Origin: Hydrogenophaga pseudoflava NBRC 102511
Lineage (GTDB): Bacteria > Pseudomonadota > Gammaproteobacteria > Burkholderiales > Burkholderiaceae_C
Direction of reading: 5' to 3'
DNA: 64,000 bases
NCBI RefSeq assembly: GCF_001592285.1
Contig: NZ_BCWQ01000007.1
Span: forward strand, 124,001 to 188,000
Program-made: the position numbers and the translations under genes
Shown: in pieces, positions 55,036 through 63,244 of the stretch
Layout of the letters: every line of letters starts with the position of its first letter
Numbering within the stretch: position 1 is the first letter of the stretch
Notes under the pieces: model-generated
Seen by the model: the letters and a program-made list of their open reading frames with translations, nothing else
Told to the model about the DNA's origin: nothing
Databases searched by the model: none

Positions 55036-56496
55036 TCAGCCCAGGAACCCGAGATTCCTGGTGCTGAAATTGGTGAGGTTCGGCAGGATGGTGTTGAGCT
55101 GGGGGTCCGAGGCACCGAACCAGCGCAGCAGGGTCGCGGCGTACTGGTCGACCGAGGTGGTGGGAATCCACCGCCCGTGCAGCTCCCAGGAGGAGACGCC
55201 GACGTCGTTGGGGCCACCGGCCACCAGCTCGGGATAGCTGCCATAAACCGCCCCACCCTGCACCGCACCGCCCATCACCAGATGGTGGTTGCCCCAGGCG
55301 TGGTCGGTGCCGGAGCTGCTGTTGGGCACGAAGGTGCGGCCGAAGTCACTCTGGGTGAACAGGGTCACGTTGTTGCCCATACCGATGGCCGCCATCGCGT
55401 TGTAGAAGCAGGCCATCGCGTCGGCCAGGCCCTGCAGCAGGCGGGCGTGCACGCCGCTCAGGCTGTCCGCTGCGATCTGCTCGTTGTGCGTGTCGTAGCC
55501 GCCCTGCTGGGCAAAGAAGATCTGGCGGTCGCCCTGCACGGTGGCACGCCCGGCCACCAGCTTGGCAATCTGGTAGAGCTGGCGGCCGAGGTCGGTGCCG
55601 ATCGCCCCCTGTGCATTGGTCAGCGGCGCGAAGGCCGTGTCGATCAGGGTCGGCGCCGCCGGGTTGGGCTCCACCCCGACGATGGCGCCCAGCCGGGACG
55701 ACACCTCGAACGCCGTGCGCTGCTGCTGCGCGTAGGCGTCCAGCAGCACATTGGAACTGCCCAGGTTGCCCGGCTGGTACAGCGCCTCCAGCGCGGTCTT
55801 GCGCGCGACCGTAGGTGCCCATGGGCCCTCCAGGCCTTCCACCCCGAAGGTGTCGCCCGGCCCCGGCAGCACCAGGGGCGTGCCGAGCGCGGACAGCCCG
55901 AAGTGGCCGTTGCCGCCCACGGAGATCACGGGATTGGTGGTGCCCAGGGTGTCGGTGGCGCGACCGCCCCAGCCGGTGCGTTCGAGTGAACGGGCGCTGG
56001 ACGCCTCCCACTCGATCTGCTGGTCCGAGTGCGAGAACAGGTTGTCCGGAATCAGCGGCGAGGTGCCCGGCAGGCTGCGGAACTCGGTCTTGGTCAGCGG
56101 CCCGAAGAGCGGACCGACGTTGGCCACGGCGGCGATCTTGCGCGCGCTGCACACCGGCGCCAGCGCGGCCATGGACGGGTGCAGGCCCACGTCTGTGCCC
56201 GCCATCGGCACCAGGCTGTTGCGCGGCAGGGCGAGGGCGCCGCGCACCGTGGCGTACTGGTTGTAGCGCGTGGTGTCGGTCGGCACCACCGTGTTCTGCC
56301 CGTCGTTGCCGCCGTACAGGAAGACGCACACCAGGGCCTTGTAGCCGTCGGCCTGGGCCTTCACCGGGTTCTGCAGCAGGGCCGACAGGCTGCCCACCCC
56401 GAGTGCGCCCGCCAGGGACGCGCCGCCCCAGCGAAGCCACTGCCGCCGGTCCATCGGCGCCCACTGCGATGCATGTTGTCGGTTCATGTCGGTCAC
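55036..56496 (-). CDS. DUF1501 family protein, probable Tat substrate
   Basis: This 486-residue protein belongs to the DUF1501 family, with an alkaline-phosphatase/sulfatase-like core and unknown activity. An N-terminal DRRQWLRWGG with a following hydrophobic stretch fits a twin-arginine signal. FLYGGNDGQNTVVP, FFAQQGGYDTHNEQ and TQSDFGRTFVPNSSSGTDHAWG are hallmark blocks. Their His/Asp residues suggest a metal site. It follows the DUF1800 gene by 6 bases. Confidence 0.9.
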   Translation of the reverse strand: MTDMNRQHASQWAPMDRRQWLRWGGASLAGALGVGSLSALLQNPVKAQADGYKALVCVFLYGGNDGQNTVVPTDTTRYNQYATVRGALALPRNSLVPMAGTDVGLHPSMAALAPVCSARKIAAVANVGPLFGPLTKTEFRSLPGTSPLIPDNLFSHSDQQIEWEASSARSLERTGWGGRATDTLGTTNPVISVGGNGHFGLSALGTPLVLPGPGDTFGVEGLEGPWAPTVARKTALEALYQPGNLGSSNVLLDAYAQQQRTAFEVSSRLGAIVGVEPNPAAPTLIDTAFAPLTNAQGAIGTDLGRQLYQIAKLVAGRATVQGDRQIFFAQQGGYDTHNEQIAADSLSGVHARLLQGLADAMACFYNAMAAIGMGNNVTLFTQSDFGRTFVPNSSSGTDHAWGNHHLVMGGAVQGGAVYGSYPELVAGGPNDVGVSSWELHGRWIPTTSVDQYAATLLRWFGASDPQLNTILPNLTNFSTRNLGFLG

Positions 56497-56502
56497 ATCC
56501 CT

Positions 56503-58401
56503 TCAGCGGACCAGGTGGTACTGGGGCGAGGCGAACACCAGGAAGGCCGCCTGGCGCACCCGGTTGGTCCGCTCGCTGGCGGTTCCGGCCCCGAACTGGT
56601 TGACCGCAGAAATCACCGCCGTGCGCGACGTGGCGGGCAGCAGCTCACCCAGCGCCAGCAAGGAGATGCGGTCCACCAGCCGACCGGCATCGGTCGCATC
56701 CGCCGCGAACCCGCTGAGATCGACCCGGGTGCCCACCGCTCCGGGCACAGTCGAGCTGGCACCGGAGCCGTTCCAGAAAATCAGGTAGTTGAGGTAGTTG
56801 ATGCGGTTGAGCGCGGTGTTGGCGTTGTGGATGCCGAAGGCCGGCCCCACCAGCGCGGTGCCGGCCACCGGGTAGTCGGGCGAATAGAAGTTGAACACCG
56901 ACGGCGGACGGAAGACGTGCTGGCGCATCTCTTCGCCCCACCACCAGCCCAGCGCCTCGCCATCGGTCCGGCCGTTGAGGGCGCGCAGCACGCCGGTGAA
57001 CAGCTGAATGGGCTCGCGCAGCCGACCGGCCGAGCTGGCCACCGTCGTGCTGCGGGCCTCGGCATCCAGCAGCACCGCGGCCACGGTGGCGGCGAGATCG
57101 CCTTTGCGGCCGGAGCCCAACCTGCCGTACCGGCCGGTGTTGAATGCGCCCGCCACGCGCTGCACGTACGCAGGGCTCGGGTTGCTCGTCACCAGCTGCT
57201 GGATCAGGTGCCGGCTCACGAACGGCGCCACGTTCTGGTGGGCCATGATGCTGTCGAGCACCGCCTCCAGCGCCGCCGGCGCAGTGTTGCCCGAAGGCAG
57301 GCTCACCCCGGACAGCAGCGAGCGCGCCGCGGTGTTGTGGAACGACGCCACCGACACCATGTCCCCGTCGTAGAACTGGCAGTTGGCGCCCCGGGGCCAG
57401 CAGCCCCACGGCGTGGCGCCCCCGGGGGGGTAGGTCCAGCCGGTGAGCGCATGGGCGTAGGCGCGCACACGCTCGTTGTCGTAGGTGGGCGTGCAGCTGC
57501 CGCCCTGCAGCGAGCCGTCCGGGTTGAGCAGGCAGGTGCCCAGCGAGAACAGCTGCAGCAGCTCGCGGGCGAAATTCTCGTTGGGCGCGTCCTTGTCGTT
57601 GTTGACATGGTCGAGGTAGTCGCCCATGACCGGCGACAGGATGACCTTGCGCAGCAGGTCGCGGTAGTTGCCGAATGCGTGGTCCAGCAGCATGTTGTGG
57701 TAGTTGCGCAGACCATAGGTGCCGCTGACCTCGTAGTTGGACACCACCAGCATCTGCTGCAACGCCAGCCCGACGCGCTGGCGCAACTGGTCCTGACCGG
57801 TCACCGCATTGCGGTAGAAGTCCCAGACCAGGGGTGTGGACGAATACCAGTCGCGCCAGCACTGGTCGCCCCGGTTGTCGCAGAAGTCGGCGCCCTGGCT
57901 GGTGTGCTTGTGCACGGCGTTGGTGCCGCCGCTGGTGTAGCGGGACCGGGGCAATGGCACGATGACGGGTACGCGCGGCCCATTGGGACTGGGCTTGAAG
58001 GCCTGGCGCTGCAGGCTCATCTGGTCGGCGACCCAGCGCGAGGCCCCCCACTCGCGGATCTGCGTCACCAGCGACTCGGTGGGCCCGAAGGTCGCCTGGT
58101 TGGCCAGCCGCACCGCATCGGCCTGTGTCATCACAAGGGCCTTGGGCGCTCCGCCCTCGCCGGCCTCCGGCACAGGTTCATCGTCGAAGACCGAACTCAG
58201 GCTGGGCCAGCTGGTCCCTGTGGAACCCCCAGACTCCGACGCCGCCGTCTTCCGGGCCGAGGCCTGATCGGTACCGCCTGCAGTTTCACCGCCGCCGCAG
58301 GCCGCGAGCGCCGCCACCACAACCACCAGCGGCAGCCGAAGCCAGAGGAGGCGCCGGCGCGAGGGGCCGGGCAGTGCGATAGGGGGCGCTGTGGCGTTCA
58401 T
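56503..58401 (-). CDS. DUF1800 family lipoprotein
   Basis: This 632-residue protein has a lipoprotein signal (LPLVVVVAALAACGGG, lipid Cys near 35), a linker, and a large alpha-helical DUF1800 domain with RLANQATFGPTESLVTQIRE, MLLDHAFGNYRDLLRKV, NENFARELLQLFSLG and FRPPSVFNFYSPDYP. No catalytic mechanism is known. DUF1800 and DUF1501 genes are typically adjacent, as here. ATG 58401 gives the lipoprotein signal; longer reading frames upstream do not. Confidence 0.9.
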   Translation of the reverse strand: MNATAPPIALPGPSRRRLLWLRLPLVVVVAALAACGGGETAGGTDQASARKTAASESGGSTGTSWPSLSSVFDDEPVPEAGEGGAPKALVMTQADAVRLANQATFGPTESLVTQIREWGASRWVADQMSLQRQAFKPSPNGPRVPVIVPLPRSRYTSGGTNAVHKHTSQGADFCDNRGDQCWRDWYSSTPLVWDFYRNAVTGQDQLRQRVGLALQQMLVVSNYEVSGTYGLRNYHNMLLDHAFGNYRDLLRKVILSPVMGDYLDHVNNDKDAPNENFARELLQLFSLGTCLLNPDGSLQGGSCTPTYDNERVRAYAHALTGWTYPPGGATPWGCWPRGANCQFYDGDMVSVASFHNTAARSLLSGVSLPSGNTAPAALEAVLDSIMAHQNVAPFVSRHLIQQLVTSNPSPAYVQRVAGAFNTGRYGRLGSGRKGDLAATVAAVLLDAEARSTTVASSAGRLREPIQLFTGVLRALNGRTDGEALGWWWGEEMRQHVFRPPSVFNFYSPDYPVAGTALVGPAFGIHNANTALNRINYLNYLIFWNGSGASSTVPGAVGTRVDLSGFAADATDAGRLVDRISLLALGELLPATSRTAVISAVNQFGAGTASERTNRVRQAAFLVFASPQYHLVR

Positions 58402-58552
58402 GGGCCGCCAATGTAGGCGGCCGAACCCGGACCGCGAAGGACCGGATTCGGCCGCTGTTACATGCCACAAACAACTTACAGAACGTGACAACCCCGTCGG
58501 GTGCACGCACACCAGGCCCGCCGCCTGGTTGAGAAAGGTGCCCGCCGGGCGC

Positions 58553-58990
58553 TCAGTCCTTGACGATCAGCACTGGCAGGCGGGTGTGCGTGAGCACCTT
58601 CTGCGCCACGCTGCCCAGCACCAGCGCCTTGACGCCCTGGCGGCCGTGCGAGGCCATCACGATCAGGTCGCAGCCTTCGGCCTGCGCCGTTTCGATCACC
58701 CCTTCGTAGACCACGTTGCGCTCGATGGTGTCGCCGGCAAACGGCACGCCTTCGGCCGCGAAGACCTTGCCCAGCTCATCCAGCGCCTGCCCGGCCACGC
58801 TGCGCGATTCGGCCAGGTAGGCCTGCAGGCCGGCGGCCGACGCGTCCCCGATGCCGATGTAGGGGAACGGGTCGATGACGTAGACGCCGATCACCTGGGC
58901 GCCGTGCGCCTTGGCCAGCTGCACCGCGGTGGAGGCCGCACGCAGGGCCAGCGCGGAACCGTCGGTGGGGACGAGGATTTTCTTGAACAT
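58553..58990 (-). CDS. Universal stress protein (UspA family)
   Basis: This 145-residue alpha/beta protein has the start MFKKILVPTDGSALALRA and the ATP-binding loop MASHGRQGVKALVLGSVAQKVL (GxxG9xGS-type) near the C-terminus, which suggests nucleotide binding. Such proteins rise under starvation or stress. ATG 58990 is preferred over an upstream in-frame start at 59017. The 122 bases upstream carry a GC hairpin and an AT-rich TAATAT, a possible promoter. Confidence 0.94.
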   Translation of the reverse strand: MFKKILVPTDGSALALRAASTAVQLAKAHGAQVIGVYVIDPFPYIGIGDASAAGLQAYLAESRSVAGQALDELGKVFAAEGVPFAGDTIERNVVYEGVIETAQAEGCDLIVMASHGRQGVKALVLGSVAQKVLTHTRLPVLIVKD

Positions 58991-59112
58991 GTCGTATCTC
59001 CTTGTGGGTGAGCGCATTTCTCAGAGCGCCCGGGCGCCGGGACAGGCCCAGGACACAGTCATATTAGTGGCATCCTGAGCCAGCGGCTCTGCGCGAGATC
59101 AATGAGGCCGCT

Positions 59113-59799
59113 TCAGGCCTTGCGCTGCACGCCCACGGGCAGACGGTGCGCCGCCTCCCAGTCGCCGCACTGGAACCACGCCGCGCCGTCCAGGCTTTCG
59201 CGCAGCATCGGCAGCGCGTCCAGCCCCCAGAACACCCGCCCACCCGCGACCATGGACGGCACACCGAACAGGCCCAGCGCCAGCGCCTGCCCGGTGTTGT
59301 CGCGCAGCCGCTGCTTCACCACCTCGCTGTCGGGTTCGTTCCAGGGTTTGTCGCGCTGCCGCATGTGGTCCTGCAGCTGCGATTGCAGGGCCTGCAGACG
59401 CACGGGGTCGAGCGGGTCTGCGCCGCCGTGCCAGACGTGGTGGAACAACTGCTCGGTCACATACCGGTTGGTCTGGCCGGGCGCGTCGTCGGTGGAGGCG
59501 CACAGCCCCAGACGCAGCAGCGGCAGCGGGTTGAAGGGGTGCATCGCCGGCAGGTCCAGGCGCACGCCGTGCTGCTGCGCCAGCCAGAGCACCTGGCGGT
59601 AGGTCCAGTCGCGCTTGGCCGGGATCTCGGCCGGGCCGAGCTGCCCATGCGCCTTGAGCAGCGCCGCGAACAGCACCGGCCGGTAGTGCACCAGCACGCT
59701 CAGGCCTTCGAGGGCCAGGGGCAACCGTTCGAAGGCCAGGTGGGCGTAAGGCGAGATCGGGTCGTAGAAAAAGTCGATCTCGTGCAGGGTGGCGGACAT
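59113..59799 (-). CDS. 2-hydroxychromene-2-carboxylate isomerase-like (DsbA fold)
   Basis: This 228-residue protein of the HCCA isomerase/DsbA family (kappa GST-like) has a thioredoxin-like fold with the Ser of YDPISPYAHLAFERL in place of the CxxC redox site. A C-terminal GVPSMVAGGRVFWGLD loop is typical. The enzyme isomerises chromene carboxylates in naphthalene degradation, but no naphthalene genes are nearby, so the real substrate is unknown. ATG 59799 is used. It ends a tightly spaced run from the GhrA-like gene. Confidence 0.85.
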   Translation of the reverse strand: MSATLHEIDFFYDPISPYAHLAFERLPLALEGLSVLVHYRPVLFAALLKAHGQLGPAEIPAKRDWTYRQVLWLAQQHGVRLDLPAMHPFNPLPLLRLGLCASTDDAPGQTNRYVTEQLFHHVWHGGADPLDPVRLQALQSQLQDHMRQRDKPWNEPDSEVVKQRLRDNTGQALALGLFGVPSMVAGGRVFWGLDALPMLRESLDGAAWFQCGDWEAAHRLPVGVQRKA

Positions 59800-59813
59800 G
59801 GCGGCAGATGCCT

Positions 59814-60086
59814 TCAGGTGATGGTGCGCGGCACCTGGCGCGCTTCGATGCGCTCCCAGATCGCCAGCCGCTGGGCCTCGCCGGCCTGGCCCCAGCCGGC
59901 GATTTCGTCCACCGTGCGGTAGCAGCCGCTGCACAGACCGGTGGTCGGGTTCATCTGGCAGACCGAGATGCAGGGCGAGGGCACCTCGGGGTCGAGGTGG
60001 CGCGCACGCGCGTCTTCCAGGTTGATCAGGGGTTTGGGGCGCGGCGGCGGTGATGCCTCGCGGCGGCCGAAGAGTGTCTTGAACAT
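59814..60086 (-). CDS. DUF1289 domain protein
   Basis: This 90-residue protein has a basic N-terminus, then SPCISVCQMNPTTGLCSGCYRT with four cysteines and VDEIAGWGQ, the DUF1289 signature. The cysteines may hold a metal or Fe-S cluster. Function is unknown. It sits 10 bases after the YbaK-type gene and 14 before the isomerase gene. Confidence 0.92.
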   Translation of the reverse strand: MFKTLFGRREASPPPRPKPLINLEDARARHLDPEVPSPCISVCQMNPTTGLCSGCYRTVDEIAGWGQAGEAQRLAIWERIEARQVPRTIT

Positions 60087-60096
60087 CTTGAAAGGT

Positions 60097-60612
60097 TCAG
60101 GAGGAAGGGGGCGCGGTCACGTCGTGCACCGGCGCGCCGGTCAACCGTGTCAGGTCGTCGGGGGTCAGGCGGAACACGCCGTGCGGGTGGCCGGCCGCGG
60201 CCCAGATCACGTCGAAGCGGAACAGCTGTCTGTCGATCAGCGTGACCGGCGGCTCGGCGTGCGCCAGCGGCGAGACACCGCCGATGGAAAAACCGGTCTT
60301 GGCCTTGACGAAATCGGCATCGGCACGGCCGAGCTTGCCGCCCTCGGCGCAGACGATGGCCTGGACCTTCTTTTCGTCGACGCGCAGGTCGCCCGAGGTG
60401 ATGACCAGCACGGCCGCGTCGTCGGACTTGCGGCGGAAGATGATGCTCTTGGCGATCTGGCCCAGGGCCACTCCCAGCACATCGGCGGCCTGCTGCGCGG
60501 TGCGCGCCGCGTCGTCGAGCATCACCGGCGCGTGCGGATGGCCCAGTGCGGCCAGCACCTCGGTCACGCGCAGCACGCCGGGTGGAAGGGGTACGGAAGC
60601 AGAGAGGTTCAT
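60097..60612 (-). CDS. YbaK/ProX-type aminoacyl-tRNA deacylase
   Basis: This 171-residue single-domain protein resembles editing enzymes that clear Cys-tRNA-Pro or Ala-tRNA-Pro. The conserved Lys in IAKSIIFRRKSDD and the SGDLRVDEKK, TGFSIGGVSPLAHAEP and GHPHGVFRLTPDDL blocks are typical. Which misacylated tRNA it prefers cannot be told. ATG 60612 lies 20 bases past the LysE-type gene. Confidence 0.9.
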   Translation of the reverse strand: MNLSASVPLPPGVLRVTEVLAALGHPHAPVMLDDAARTAQQAADVLGVALGQIAKSIIFRRKSDDAAVLVITSGDLRVDEKKVQAIVCAEGGKLGRADADFVKAKTGFSIGGVSPLAHAEPPVTLIDRQLFRFDVIWAAAGHPHGVFRLTPDDLTRLTGAPVHDVTAPPSS

Positions 60613-60632
60613 GGCCCGCGATGGTAGCGGGC

Positions 60633-61277
60633 TCAGCCGCCCTTGCGCACCAGCAGCAGGCTCGCCCCCATGGCCATCAGCACGCCGCCGAACACGCGGT
60701 TCTGCGCGCGCCGCGCCTTCGCCGTGGCCAGCCAGCGCTGCGCGCGCGAGGCCAGGAAAGCGTAGCCGTGCATCACGATCAGGTCCACACCCACCGAGGT
60801 GGCCAGCAGGATCAGCAGCTGCAGCCACAGCGGCCGCTGCGGGTCGATGAACTGCGGCAGCACCGCCACCATGAACACGATGCCCTTGGGGTTGGTCACA
60901 TTGGTCATGAAGCCGGTCAGCACCCGCTCGCGCACCGACGGCAGGCCGGCGTGCTTCACCAGCGCCTCGCCGGCGGCGGGGGCCTGCTGCGCGACCGGCG
61001 CGCGCCACTGCTTCACGCCTAGGTAGATCAGGTAGGCCGCGCCCACCAACTTGACCACGGTGAACGCGGCCGCCGAGGCCAGCAGCAGCGCGCCCACTCC
61101 CACCCCGGCGATCAGCAGGATCACCGCCAGTCCCAGCTGCAGGCCGGCGATCGTCGCGCTGGTCTGGCGCACGCCATAGGCCAGGCCATGGCTCATCGAC
61201 AGCACCGCGCCGGAACCCGGCGAAATGGCGATCACCCAGGACGCCGCGAAGAACGCCAGCCAGACGCTGAACTCCAT
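60633..61277 (-). CDS. LysE/RhtB-family exporter
   Basis: This 214-residue inner-membrane protein has about six hydrophobic segments. The family signature ISPGSGAVLSMSHGLAYG is near residue 18, with LVGAAYLIYLGVKQWR and GFMTNVTNPKGIVFMVAVLP. It exports amino acids or related metabolites; the substrate is unknown. ATG 61277 is 5 bases after the HMG-CoA lyase stop; a GTG three codons upstream is possible. Confidence 0.92.
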   Translation of the reverse strand: MEFSVWLAFFAASWVIAISPGSGAVLSMSHGLAYGVRQTSATIAGLQLGLAVILLIAGVGVGALLLASAAAFTVVKLVGAAYLIYLGVKQWRAPVAQQAPAAGEALVKHAGLPSVRERVLTGFMTNVTNPKGIVFMVAVLPQFIDPQRPLWLQLLILLATSVGVDLIVMHGYAFLASRAQRWLATAKARRAQNRVFGGVLMAMGASLLLVRKGG

Positions 61278-61282
61278 GGCGA

Positions 61283-62191
61283 TCACCCTGCCCTCTTGGC
61301 CAGCAGCGCCCGCGCCACGCGCGAGCCGCTCGGGCGGCCCAGGTGATCGCTGATGAACTGGCCGGCGTCGACCAGCGCGTCGATGTCGATGCCCGTCTCG
61401 ATGCCCATGCCGTGCAGCAGGTAGACCACGTCTTCGGTGGCCACGTTGCCGGTGGCGCCCTTGGCGTAGGGGCAGCCGCCCAGCCCCGCCACGGACGACT
61501 GGAAGTTCCAGACGCCCAGTTCCAGCGCGGCCAGCGTGTTGGACAGCGCCTGGCCATAGGTGTCGTGGAAATGGCCGCTGATGTGGTCGATGCCGAAGTG
61601 CTGCAGCGTCGCCCCGATGGCGGCCTGCACCTTGCGCGGCGTGCCCACGCCGATGGTGTCCGCCACGTCCACACGCTCGACGCCGATGCCCTTCATCAGC
61701 CCGGCTAGGTAGGCCACGCGCTCGGGCGCGATGTCGCCCTCGTAGGGGCACCCCACGGTGCAGCTCATCGCACCGCGCACCGCGATGCCGGCCGCCTTGG
61801 CCGCCGCGACCACGGGCGCAAAGCGTTCGATGCTCTCGGCGATGGAGCAGTTGATGTTCTTCTGGCTGAAGGCCTCGCTGGCGGCGCCGAAGACGACGAT
61901 CTCGTCGGGCTTGTCGAGCACCGCTGCCTCGTAGCCCTTGAGGTTGGGCGTGAGCACCGAGTAGCGCACGCCGCCCTGGCGCGTCATGCCCGCCATGACC
62001 TCGTGGTTGTCGGCCATCTGCGGCACCCACTTCGGACTGACGTAACTGGTGACCTCGATCTCCTTCAGGCCCGCAGCCTGCAGGCGGTGCACGAGCTCGA
62101 TCTTGACCGCCGCCGGCACCGGCTGCTTCTCGTTCTGCAGGCCGTCGCGCGGGCCGACGTCGATGAGGCGGACTTTCGATGAGATGTTCAT
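61283..62191 (-). CDS. mvaB: Hydroxymethylglutaryl-CoA lyase
   Basis: This 302-residue TIM-barrel enzyme splits HMG-CoA to acetyl-CoA and acetoacetate, the last step of leucine breakdown. VRLIDVGPRDGLQNE (metal-binding Asp, catalytic Arg), HFHDTYGQALSNT (metal His pair) and the active-site Cys loop VAGLGGCPYAKGATGN are all present. It is 14 bases after the GhrA-like gene, downstream of a biotin-dependent carboxylase subunit, matching a liu-type leucine cluster. Confidence 0.96.
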   Translation of the reverse strand: MNISSKVRLIDVGPRDGLQNEKQPVPAAVKIELVHRLQAAGLKEIEVTSYVSPKWVPQMADNHEVMAGMTRQGGVRYSVLTPNLKGYEAAVLDKPDEIVVFGAASEAFSQKNINCSIAESIERFAPVVAAAKAAGIAVRGAMSCTVGCPYEGDIAPERVAYLAGLMKGIGVERVDVADTIGVGTPRKVQAAIGATLQHFGIDHISGHFHDTYGQALSNTLAALELGVWNFQSSVAGLGGCPYAKGATGNVATEDVVYLLHGMGIETGIDIDALVDAGQFISDHLGRPSGSRVARALLAKRAG

Positions 62192-62205
62192 GGTGTGTCT
62201 CTTCT

Positions 62206-63126
62206 TCAATAGCCGCGGACCGGGTCCACGACACCGGCCACCGGCTGGCCGGCTTCGAGCGCGCGGATCTTGCCGGCGATCTGGGCAATGCTCTCGTCGC
62301 GCAGCGTGCGCGCCGACGTGTGGGGTGTGACGGTGATTTTCGGGTGCTGCCAGAAGGGGTGGCCGGCGGGCAGCGGCTCGGTGCGGAACACGTCCAGCGT
62401 GGCGCCGGCCATGTGGCCGCTGTCCAGCAGGGCCAGCAGGTCGTCTTCCACCAGGTGGGCGCCGCGCGCCACGTTGATCAGGTAGCCGCCCGGCTTGAGC
62501 CGGCCCAGCGACTTGCGGTTGAGGATGTCGCGTGTGTCCGGCGTGAGCGGCAGCAGGTTCACCAGCACCCGGCTGTTGCCGAGGAAGGTGTCCAAGCCGA
62601 CCTCGCCGCTGTGGGTCACCACACCCTCGATGGCCTTGGGGCTGCGGCTCCAGCCGAAGACCGGAAACTCGAACACCCGCAGCGCCTTCGCCACGCGCTC
62701 ACCGAGCACGCCCAGCCCCATCACGCCGACCGGGAAGTCCTTGCGCTCGCGCGGTTTGCGGTACGACCACTGACCGGCCTTCACGTCGGCCTCGTAGCCG
62801 TCGAACTCGCGGAAGTGGCGGATCACGGCGTGGCACACGTACTCGGCCATCTGCACCGACATGCCCGCATCATCCAGACGCACGACCTTCACACCTGGCG
62901 GCAGACGCAGCTTCAGCAGCGCATCGACGCCGGCACCGATGTTGAACAGGCCCTTGAGCGCGGGCTGTTCGTCCAGAAACTGTTGGGGCGGCGCCCAGAC
63001 CACGGCGTGGTCGGCCTGGGGCGCGCCGGCTTGCCAGACGGTGACGGTGGCGCCGGGCAGCGCCGCGCGCAGGCCCTCCAGCCAGGGCTCGGCCTTGGTG
63101 TCGGTGCAGCAGAAGGTGATGTTCAT
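62206..63126 (-). CDS. ghrA: Glyoxylate/hydroxypyruvate reductase A (GhrA-like)
   Basis: This 306-residue NAD(P)H-dependent 2-hydroxyacid dehydrogenase has the NAD motif VGVMGLGVLGERVAKAL (about 135-151). Catalytic positions are Arg in NVARGAHLVEDDLL, Glu in LDVFRTEPLP, and His in VTPHTSARTL. The N-terminus MNITFCCTDTKAEPWL matches the GhrA subgroup. It sits between the carboxylase subunit and HMG-CoA lyase genes. Its link to leucine breakdown is not obvious. Confidence 0.92.
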   Translation of the reverse strand: MNITFCCTDTKAEPWLEGLRAALPGATVTVWQAGAPQADHAVVWAPPQQFLDEQPALKGLFNIGAGVDALLKLRLPPGVKVVRLDDAGMSVQMAEYVCHAVIRHFREFDGYEADVKAGQWSYRKPRERKDFPVGVMGLGVLGERVAKALRVFEFPVFGWSRSPKAIEGVVTHSGEVGLDTFLGNSRVLVNLLPLTPDTRDILNRKSLGRLKPGGYLINVARGAHLVEDDLLALLDSGHMAGATLDVFRTEPLPAGHPFWQHPKITVTPHTSARTLRDESIAQIAGKIRALEAGQPVAGVVDPVRGY

Positions 63127-63159
63127 GCGCCGAGCTTAGCGGGCCCGGAGCCGCCGGGC

Positions 63160-63235
63160 CGCCCCAAGGCGACGAGCGCCCCCTTGAGGGGCAGCGTCGG
63201 ACACGCAGTGCCGAGCGTGGGGGCACCCATTCTTA
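63160..63235. repeat. Intergenic palindromic element
   Basis: A hairpin with CCCCTTGAGGGG (63180-63191) at its core extends outward through CGACG/CGTCG arms. It is followed by a second small stem GTGCC/GGCAC near 63210-63228. This form of GCCCCCTTGAGGGG repeat is common between genes in Comamonadaceae, from general knowledge. It separates the carboxylase gene from the GhrA-like gene and could also slow transcription. Confidence 0.5.
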
Positions 63236-63244
63236 CCCTTGGGT

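Noticed and set aside
59113..59799. Considered a naphthalene degradation gene island
   Set aside because: Only the isomerase-like gene is present; neighbours are unrelated housekeeping genes.
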